DNA of 23,741 nucleotides from an uncultured Gammaproteobacteria bacterium (GTDB taxonomy: Bacteria; Pseudomonadota; Gammaproteobacteria; SZUA-140), in contig CALZIG010000151.1 of the NCBI GenBank assembly GCA_945787585.1, positions 1-23,741 of the forward strand. The letters are read 5' to 3'. Position numbers and translations under genes: made by a program. The notes under the pieces were generated by a model. It was not told where the DNA came from. It worked only from the letters and a program-made list of their open reading frames with translations, and did no database searches. Below, one piece after another: positions 16,866 to 22,729 of this stretch. Each line of letters opens with the position of its first letter. The first letter of the stretch is position 1.

Positions 16866-18124
16866 TCGGCGCTAACAATATGCCGCTAGTGGCTGGTATG
16901 GCAGAGTGGCGAGCGCGTATTGTTTATGCGTTGCTGTTTCTGTTCCCGCTGTTTGGCGCCAGTCTGGATCACTGGTTGAGCGGTATCTTTGCGGTGATTT
17001 TTCTGCTTTCACTGATCTGTCTGTTTACTCGAGCACCTTCACCGCTCTTTGCGGAAGAGCGCTGGTTGCTCTATCTGGTGGCGATCTATTTTGCGACCTT
17101 TCTGCTCTCTGCGTTCGCCAATGGCTGGACTGACATACAGACGCGCTATCTGGGGGTTGAGATCCGTTATCTCGCGGCTGTCCCAATTTATCTGATGTTA
17201 CGTCGCTTCCCGGATACGGTTCACTGGTTGCTGCTGGGTAGCCTGCTGGCGGGTGTAGTGCTTGCCGCACAGGCCTACTGTGATGTGTATGTGCTGAATA
17301 AGATACGCGCATGGGGGGTTTATAGTCCGAATCTGTTTGGCCCCTTTGCCGCACTGATTGCCGTATGGGCGTTAGTGGTGTGGCAAGCTAATAGCAAGGT
17401 ATTGGGAAGGGTGGCGTGGTTGTTACCGCTAGTGTTTTTATTAGCGCTGGCGGCGGTTGTCCTTTCAGGATCGCGTGGTGCCTACGTGGGCATGATCGCG
17501 ATGCTTGTTGTCTGGGTATTGATCTCGCTGCGCCATTGGCAGCGCCCCGGTGCCATTCTGCTGTTGTTGCTGAGTGTGATTGGGGCTTATTACTCGGTTG
17601 ATAATATTAAAGAGCGTGTTGATAAAGCGACCTCCGAGATTGAGACATATCTGTCGATCGATCATCTTGAGGCCTATGATGGGGTTGTGATCGGTAACGT
17701 GCATCGCCTTGAGATCTGGCGTACCGCCATCCTGATCTTTAAGGATGCGCCAGTGGTGGGTATCGGGCGTGGTAACTATGAGCGGGTCGCGGATGAATAC
17801 GTGGCGAAGGGGCTGGTTCATCCGATGGGCGCAAAGGCGGGTCATGCGCATAATGCCTATTTAGATGTATTGGCCTCAAGAGGGGTAATTGGTTTTATAG
17901 TCTTTATGGCGATGCTGTTATACCCGCTCTACTATTTTTACAGTACCCGTCGACTTTCTCCTTTTAGTGCAATGCTGGGGCTAACCCATATTATTGGTTT
18001 TATGACCTTCTCCGTGACGGATGCATCGACCTTTATTAAAGGTAATTTTGCATCGCTCTTCTTATTGTATCTGATTGTCTTTTTTTCATGGCATGTTTCA
18101 AAAGTACGTGAGGCCCAGAAATAA
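16859..18124 (+). CDS. O-antigen ligase/polymerase family membrane protein (Wzy_C, WaaL-like)
   Basis: The protein (421 residues from the chosen GTG) has about ten to twelve hydrophobic segments. A large periplasmic-type loop at about 230-330 carries hallmarks of the Wzy_C family: LSGSRGAYVG before it, RLEIWRTAILIFKDAPVVGIGRGNY within it and HAHNAYLDVLASRGVIGF at its end. WaaL enzymes attach undecaprenyl-linked O-antigen to lipid A-core in the periplasm; Wzy polymerases share the domain, so the exact role is open. The start is ambiguous. A TTG at 16844 lacks a Shine-Dalgarno, the GTG at 16859 has GGA 7 nt upstream and overlaps the waaF end by 7 nt, and ATGs at 16880 and 16898 are possible. 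Its stop shares one base with the next start (TAATG). Confidence 0.87.
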   Translation: MVVGANNMPLVAGMAEWRARIVYALLFLFPLFGASLDHWLSGIFAVIFLLSLICLFTRAPSPLFAEERWLLYLVAIYFATFLLSAFANGWTDIQTRYLGVEIRYLAAVPIYLMLRRFPDTVHWLLLGSLLAGVVLAAQAYCDVYVLNKIRAWGVYSPNLFGPFAALIAVWALVVWQANSKVLGRVAWLLPLVFLLALAAVVLSGSRGAYVGMIAMLVVWVLISLRHWQRPGAILLLLLSVIGAYYSVDNIKERVDKATSEIETYLSIDHLEAYDGVVIGNVHRLEIWRTAILIFKDAPVVGIGRGNYERVADEYVAKGLVHPMGAKAGHAHNAYLDVLASRGVIGFIVFMAMLLYPLYYFYSTRRLSPFSAMLGLTHIIGFMTFSVTDASTFIKGNFASLFLLYLIVFFSWHVSKVREAQK

Positions 18125-18894
18125 TGGCTTCCATTTCGGCAGTACTGATTGTCAGAAATGAGTCCGAGATACTGGCGGATTGCCTTACCGCGCTCGACTG
18201 GGTGGATGAGATTGTGGTGCTGGATGGCGGCAGTGAAGATGACAGCGTTGCCATTGCCCAGCGTTTTACTGACAAGGTATTTGTAGCCACTGACTGGCAG
18301 GGGTTTGGCGTACAGCGTCAGCGTGCGCAGCAACACGCCACTAGCAACTGGGTCTTTATGATCGATGCCGATGAGCGCGTCACCCCTGAATTAAAACAGG
18401 AAATTACCGCGGTGGTGGCGAGTGACCCGCAACAGCATGTCTATCTCGTGCCGATTCTGCCGTGGTGTTTCGGCCGTTTTATCCGTCACAGTGGCTGGTA
18501 CCCTGAGCATAAAATTCGCCTCTATCCGCGATTAAAGGCGCGTTACGGCGATGATCGTGTGCATGAAAAACTGAACCTTGATGACGGGATGCAAAAACAA
18601 TTTTTAAAAGGTGACCTGCTGCACTTTACCTATCGTGATATGAAACACTATCTGGTGAAGTCTGCCCATTATGCCGATGAGTGGGCGCAGGCACGACAAC
18701 AACAGGGGCGCACTGCATCGCTGCTTCAGGCGGTTATTCACGGCATGGGCTGTTTTATTAAGATGTATCTGGTGAAGCGAGGCTTTCTTGACGGAAAGCA
18801 GGGGCTGCTACTGGCTATCCTGTCGGCACATTCGACATTCGCGAAATACGCTGACCTGTGGTCACGAAGTCAGCGGACTAATCCGTCGAAATAA
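18124..18894 (+). CDS. Family 2 glycosyltransferase, WaaE/KdtX-like LPS core enzyme
   Basis: The 256-residue GT-A enzyme begins with SAVLIVRNESEILADCL, has VVLDGGSEDDS (32-41) for nucleotide-sugar binding and MIDADERV with D81-A-D83 as the DXD-type metal motif. The later block SGWYPEHKIRLYPR and the DDRVHEKL segment are characteristic of the WaaE/KdtX group, which adds a beta-linked glucose to the first heptose in organisms such as Klebsiella and Serratia. The sugar and acceptor here are unproven. The start ATG overlaps the upstream stop by one base, implying translational coupling. The 3' end overlaps the 3' end of the convergent HAD gene by 17 nt, and no terminator is seen between the two operons. 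Confidence 0.9.
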   Translation: MASISAVLIVRNESEILADCLTALDWVDEIVVLDGGSEDDSVAIAQRFTDKVFVATDWQGFGVQRQRAQQHATSNWVFMIDADERVTPELKQEITAVVASDPQQHVYLVPILPWCFGRFIRHSGWYPEHKIRLYPRLKARYGDDRVHEKLNLDDGMQKQFLKGDLLHFTYRDMKHYLVKSAHYADEWAQARQQQGRTASLLQAVIHGMGCFIKMYLVKRGFLDGKQGLLLAILSAHSTFAKYADLWSRSQRTNPSK

Positions 18895-19600
18895 TAACAC
18901 CGTTGTCATTGCGGAAGCCCTGCGTCATCACGCGCTGGCGCTGTTCAAAATAGTCCTGATAGGTCGCATCATAACGGGTACGTGAGTTGATCACGGCATC
19001 GAATTGGCCGATGAACCCGAGCATGAATTCCATTACCTCGCGTACCGCATGTGCCGATCCGCAATTGGCCGTGATGTAGTCGCAACAGTCGTTGGTGATG
19101 GCGTATTGTTGCAGCAGCGGGCTGGCTTTTCGATTGACCATTAGTCTCAAACCACACTGTGCGGCCATGCCGAGATCATTGACATCATCGAAGACGAACG
19201 CGACATTTTCAGGTTTGATCTGCTGTGCTGCACAGAGATGCTGAAGTGCATCACGTTTATCCGGAATGCCAAGGTAGACATGGTGGAAATGTTCACGCGT
19301 GGCGAAGTGATGCGCTGTCTGATTCTGTTCGCCGCTGATGATGGCGGCGACAGGGAGTGTTTCATTTTTGCGCCATAGCCCATAACGCAGCATGTTGGTG
19401 CCCATCGAATCGGCTTCGCTGAAGATGCTGGGTAGCCCTTCACCTTTGAAGCCATCATTGAAGACGCCGTCCCAGTCGAAGACGATCGCCTGAATATGTT
19501 GCAGGCGGGCACCTATTTCGCTCTCGGGGGTGACAAAGGTGCCGCCGAGAGCGGTAAAGATCTCGGCGAGCCTTTGACTATCTGAGCTGTTAATCGACAA
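18878..19600 (-). CDS. KdsC-like HAD-superfamily phosphatase
   Basis: KdsC dephosphorylates Kdo 8-phosphate; this 240-residue protein is a diverged relative. HAD motif I is FDWDGVFNDG (D42, D44), motif II is AAIISGEQN (S89), motif III includes K115 in PDKRDAL and motif IV is FDDVNDLGM (D138, D139, D142). The segment KPENVAFVFDDVNDLGMAA and the late HAVREVMEFML align with KdsC PENVAYVGDD and GAVREV as I recall them. Differences from KdsC are an extra 35 residues or so at the N-terminus, about 45 at the C-terminus, and F instead of G before the DD. The only possible canonical start is a TTG (19600), 19 nt after the stop of the transaldolase gene and without a Shine-Dalgarno. A TAA at 19610-19612 blocks any upstream start. 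Translation by coupling is likely. The exact substrate is uncertain. Confidence 0.83.
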   Translation of the reverse strand: MSINSSDSQRLAEIFTALGGTFVTPESEIGARLQHIQAIVFDWDGVFNDGFKGEGLPSIFSEADSMGTNMLRYGLWRKNETLPVAAIISGEQNQTAHHFATREHFHHVYLGIPDKRDALQHLCAAQQIKPENVAFVFDDVNDLGMAAQCGLRLMVNRKASPLLQQYAITNDCCDYITANCGSAHAVREVMEFMLGFIGQFDAVINSRTRYDATYQDYFEQRQRVMTQGFRNDNGVIISTD

Positions 19601-19619
19601 GGGGTCTGGTTAGGATTTG

Positions 19620-20645
19620 TTAACCCAGCAGTCCCATTTTCACCAGGTCCTGTATATCGAGGGTGCCGACAGGCACGTTATTTTCAACCACGACGATATT
19701 ATCGATCTCTTTTTCATTGAAGATATTAACGGCTTCAAACAGCAGGCTCTCTGCATTAACAGTAATCGGTGAAGCAGTGTAATCAACATCAGAGAGTTTT
19801 TTCTCCAGTAGTGAGTGGCCGACTTCCTGCAGCTTGCGTCGAATATCACCATCGGTGAAGATGCCAGCGACGCCGCCATTGGCATCAAGCAGCGTTACTG
19901 AGCCGAGTTTAGATTCGGTCATCTTAACCATCGCCTGAGTCACGGTATCAGAAAGCTGACAGGTTGGGTTTGCATCACCCAGCACATCTTTCACTTTGAG
20001 GGTCATCAGTTTGGTGTGCTCAAAGAACTGGCTGGAGCCAACCGCGGTGAGTTCATTGTCGCACAGGCGTTTAATGACGCCCCACGGCGCGGTGCAGACA
20101 TGCACACCCGCGAGCATCGCCTGGCGCACGTGTTCAGGATAACGCACTGACGAAAACATGATTTTGGTGTCGTAATTATATTTAGCGACGATGCCGGCGG
20201 CCTGTTCATAGAGGGTGATCGCATCGTGCCCCTGATCCTGCAGACGACCTGCTAACGGGCAGACATAAGCAGCACCGGCGGCCATTGCCATATACGCCTG
20301 ATTGAGGGTGTAGATAAGATGGACATTAACTTTATGCCCCTCTTTGGCCAGCGTGTTACACGCCTGCAGGCCGATGGTCGAAACCGGAATCTTAAAGACC
20401 GGCTTGCTCTTCAGTGGCAGTTCCAGTAATCGATGCGCCTCAGCGATGATTTCATCGTGAGTCTCGCCCAACGCCTCAACCTGAATCTCAGGAACCATCC
20501 CTGACAGCTTAACGATGGCGCCGTCAATGTCGGTAATGCCGTGGCGATGCATGAAGGTCGGAGTGGTGGTCAGTCCTTTCAGAAAGCCGAGCTGGAAGGC
20601 CTCTTCAATTTCTTTCAGGTCAACCGAGTCAAGATATAGATCCAT
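19620..20645 (-). CDS. Transaldolase/fructose-6-phosphate aldolase-like domain fused to KdsD-type CBS pair
   Basis: The first 212 or so of 341 residues form a TalC/FSA-type barrel. MDLYLDSVDL at the start, GLTTTPTF, FKIPVSTIGL with Schiff-base lysine K85, AAGAAYVCP and S166 align with E. coli FsaA, nearly without gaps, from memory. D6, K85, R134 and S166 are kept; the FsaA tyrosine at 131 is Leu and T109 is His. Residues 218-340 form two CBS domains with GIFTDGDIRRKL (261-272) and a final LDIQDLVKMGLL. Both are very like the C-terminus of arabinose 5-phosphate isomerase KdsD, whose SIS domain is absent here. The gene lies between KdsA- and KdsC-like genes, 54 nt and 19 nt from them, and GAGGA lies 9 nt before the ATG. 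A role in supplying a sugar phosphate for ulosonate or heptose synthesis is inferred, not shown. Confidence 0.85.
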   Translation of the reverse strand: MDLYLDSVDLKEIEEAFQLGFLKGLTTTPTFMHRHGITDIDGAIVKLSGMVPEIQVEALGETHDEIIAEAHRLLELPLKSKPVFKIPVSTIGLQACNTLAKEGHKVNVHLIYTLNQAYMAMAAGAAYVCPLAGRLQDQGHDAITLYEQAAGIVAKYNYDTKIMFSSVRYPEHVRQAMLAGVHVCTAPWGVIKRLCDNELTAVGSSQFFEHTKLMTLKVKDVLGDANPTCQLSDTVTQAMVKMTESKLGSVTLLDANGGVAGIFTDGDIRRKLQEVGHSLLEKKLSDVDYTASPITVNAESLLFEAVNIFNEKEIDNIVVVENNVPVGTLDIQDLVKMGLLG

Positions 20646-20699
20646 GTTAAGGAGTCCTCAATGATTTAAAATTTTATAAACTAAATGATGGTGCTGTGC

Positions 20700-21536
20700 T
20701 TAGTCTTTATATTGTCTGGCGACGGCATGAATCTCCAGCAGCGGCTTCAGGAACTCTTCCATATCATCCAGGTAGTACTGGCTGGCGGCATCGCAATGCG
20801 CTTCAGGTGGATTTGGATGGGCTTCAACAAAGATGCCATCAACACCCGCCGCAACACCGGCACGTGAAAGCGTCGGTAAAAACTCACGGGTACTGCCTTT
20901 CGGATCTTTACTCGGAATGCCGTATTTACGGATGCTGTGGGTGATGTCAAAGATCACCGGATAGCCGATCTGGCGCATTAGATAAAAACTACGGGGGTCA
21001 ACAATCAAATCGTTGTAACCAAAGGTGTAGCCACGCTCGGTCAGCAGGATCTTCTCAGAACCGGAATCGACGCACTTCTGCGCAGGCTTCGCCATATTTT
21101 CTGGCGCTAGGAACTGGCCGTGTTTGATGTTGACCACTTTGCCGCTCTTAGCCGCTTCTGTCACCAGCTTGGTCTGCATGCAGAGATAAGCTGGAATCTG
21201 GATGATATCGACCACCTCGGCCGCCATAGCGATCTGATCCGGGTAGTGCACGTCGGTCAACAGAGGCAGATCAAATTCTTTTTTTACGCGCTCAAGGATT
21301 CTTAGTCCCTTTTCAGGGCCGGGTCCCATCGGAAACTCAAGTGAGCTGCGATTGTCCTTGGTAAAAGATGATTTGAAAATCAGCGGAATCTTGAGCTTCT
21401 CACACAGAATTTTTAGTTTTTCTGCGGTCTGCATCATCAGGGATTCATCTTCGATTACACATGGGCCAGAGATCATGAAGAGATCATCGCCGCCGCAATC
21501 TACGTTACCGACTTGTACATGTTTTTTTTGGGTCAT
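20700..21536 (-). CDS. kdsA: 3-deoxy-D-manno-octulosonate 8-phosphate synthase, KdsA-like (metal-dependent type)
   Basis: KdsA condenses phosphoenolpyruvate with arabinose 5-phosphate to Kdo 8-phosphate in the cytoplasm. The 278-residue barrel shows ISGPCVIED (C26), FKSSFTKDNRSS (N62-R63 in the aldose-phosphate loop), LLTDVHYPDQ, QIPAYLCMQT, VNIKHGQFLAPENM, LTERGYTFGYNDLIVD, FDITHSIRKYG (H200) and VEAHPNPPEAHCDAASQ (E238, D249). C26, H200, E238 and D249 match the metal ligands of the Aquifex-type, metal-dependent class; E. coli KdsA has Asn at the Cys position. Several otherwise conserved positions differ (KHGQ for KKGQ, CMQTKL for CRQTDL), so an alternative aldose phosphate is possible. The ribosome-binding site is weak. 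The 134-nt gap upstream may hold a promoter, but no clear one is visible. Confidence 0.88.
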   Translation of the reverse strand: MTQKKHVQVGNVDCGGDDLFMISGPCVIEDESLMMQTAEKLKILCEKLKIPLIFKSSFTKDNRSSLEFPMGPGPEKGLRILERVKKEFDLPLLTDVHYPDQIAMAAEVVDIIQIPAYLCMQTKLVTEAAKSGKVVNIKHGQFLAPENMAKPAQKCVDSGSEKILLTERGYTFGYNDLIVDPRSFYLMRQIGYPVIFDITHSIRKYGIPSKDPKGSTREFLPTLSRAGVAAGVDGIFVEAHPNPPEAHCDAASQYYLDDMEEFLKPLLEIHAVARQYKD

Positions 21537-21670
21537 CGCTCAATTCTATAAAGTAATAATGTGGATATAAATTGCCTGCGGCGTGACGGCAGTGTTCTAC
21601 AGTCGCTGCGCCTTCAAACCGAACCGATTTTAACGCTTTTCTGCCCGGATGTGTGAGTAATTACCGTTAT

Positions 21671-22729
21671 TTAGACAACCGAAAGCGCCATAAAGTGGTG
21701 ATTTATCTCATCGGCCGCGCTTTCAATGTTGATGCTCGACATATCTTCCGCCTCGGCATCCGTCGCAGCTGAGAAGGCGAGGCGGTGTTCGCCACTATTG
21801 CAGGTCTGCCAGCGCAGCGCGGTGGCGGAGCGGCGGCGGGTATAAAAGGCCGCTGTTTTACAATTGAGCGCCCCCGCGATATGCAGCGGCCCGGTCGAAC
21901 CACTGATGAATAGATCGGCAAAGGCGATGTGTCTGGCGAAGGCGGGCAGCCCATCGCGTGACAGATAGACGGTATTGGCGACCTCATTGCCGAGCAATGT
22001 GGCGACCTGCGTCGCCCCCGCCTCTTCACCGGGACCTGCGCTGAGTACGACGGTGTGCCCACGCTGTAGCGATGGCGGCGAATGGAGTAGCCGCGCCAGT
22101 TGAGCGTATTGCTCGACGCTGAGATTATTGGCCGAGCCACCACTGCCGGCATGGATGAAAATTAGTCGATGGCTCGGGTCAATAGTGTGTTCGGCACAGA
22201 ATGCGCCACGCAGTGCATCGATTTCATCCTGGTCGAAACTGAGGTGCGGCGGTGTGGGCAGTGTCGCGCTGTGAATATCGTGATCGGCAAGCAGCTGGAG
22301 TCCAATATCCAGATTGTAGATATATTCCGGTTTCAGCGAGCGCGAACGCCGCTGCGTCAGGCGGTGGTTGTATAAAAACTGGGCGATGCCGCTGGCGGGT
22401 GCAATGCGATACGGGATATTTGCGCGCCACCCCATCAGGCCGATGCGCGGCGTGGAGTAGAGTGTCACCATCGCATCGAACTGCTGCTGTTTAATCTCAT
22501 TAAACAGTTTACGCTGTGCAGCGAAAGCGGCGCCCTCACCGGGGTCGATGATCGCGCCATCGAGCGCCGGGAAGGTCATCGCCATCGACTCGGTGTATTT
22601 TGGCACCAGCACATGGATCTCACAGTCGGGCAGTCCGGCGCGCAGCAGGTTGATGCACGGCAGTGCCAGCATGAAATCGCCGAGCTTGTCGTTGCGCACA
22701 ACGAGTAGTTTACGTGGCGGTCTCTTCAT
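21671..22729 (-). CDS. Family 9 glycosyltransferase (heptosyltransferase-like)
   Basis: The 352-residue GT9 protein probably transfers a heptose or related sugar to the LPS core. N-terminal KLLVVRNDKLGDFMLALP is the typical first strand and loop of GT9. FIHAGSGGSANNLSVEQYAQ is the start of the C-terminal Rossmann domain, and the donor-binding motif reads FISGSTGPLHIAGALN, with GSTG where most members have DSG. An in-frame GTG at 22762 would add 11 residues. The ATG at 22729 is preferred because its ATGA overlaps the upstream stop by 4 nt and because the protein then begins MKRPPRKLLVV. It lies between another GT9 and kdsA. The acceptor is unknown; WaaC, WaaQ or WaaF-like roles cannot be separated. 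Confidence 0.88.
   Translation of the reverse strand: MKRPPRKLLVVRNDKLGDFMLALPCINLLRAGLPDCEIHVLVPKYTESMAMTFPALDGAIIDPGEGAAFAAQRKLFNEIKQQQFDAMVTLYSTPRIGLMGWRANIPYRIAPASGIAQFLYNHRLTQRRSRSLKPEYIYNLDIGLQLLADHDIHSATLPTPPHLSFDQDEIDALRGAFCAEHTIDPSHRLIFIHAGSGGSANNLSVEQYAQLARLLHSPPSLQRGHTVVLSAGPGEEAGATQVATLLGNEVANTVYLSRDGLPAFARHIAFADLFISGSTGPLHIAGALNCKTAAFYTRRRSATALRWQTCNSGEHRLAFSAATDAEAEDMSSINIESAADEINHHFMALSVV

Noticed and set aside
19620..20645. Annotation as KdsD because of the CBS tail
   Set aside because: The N-terminal half has no SIS-domain features and instead follows the FSA/transaldolase pattern from the first residues through S166.
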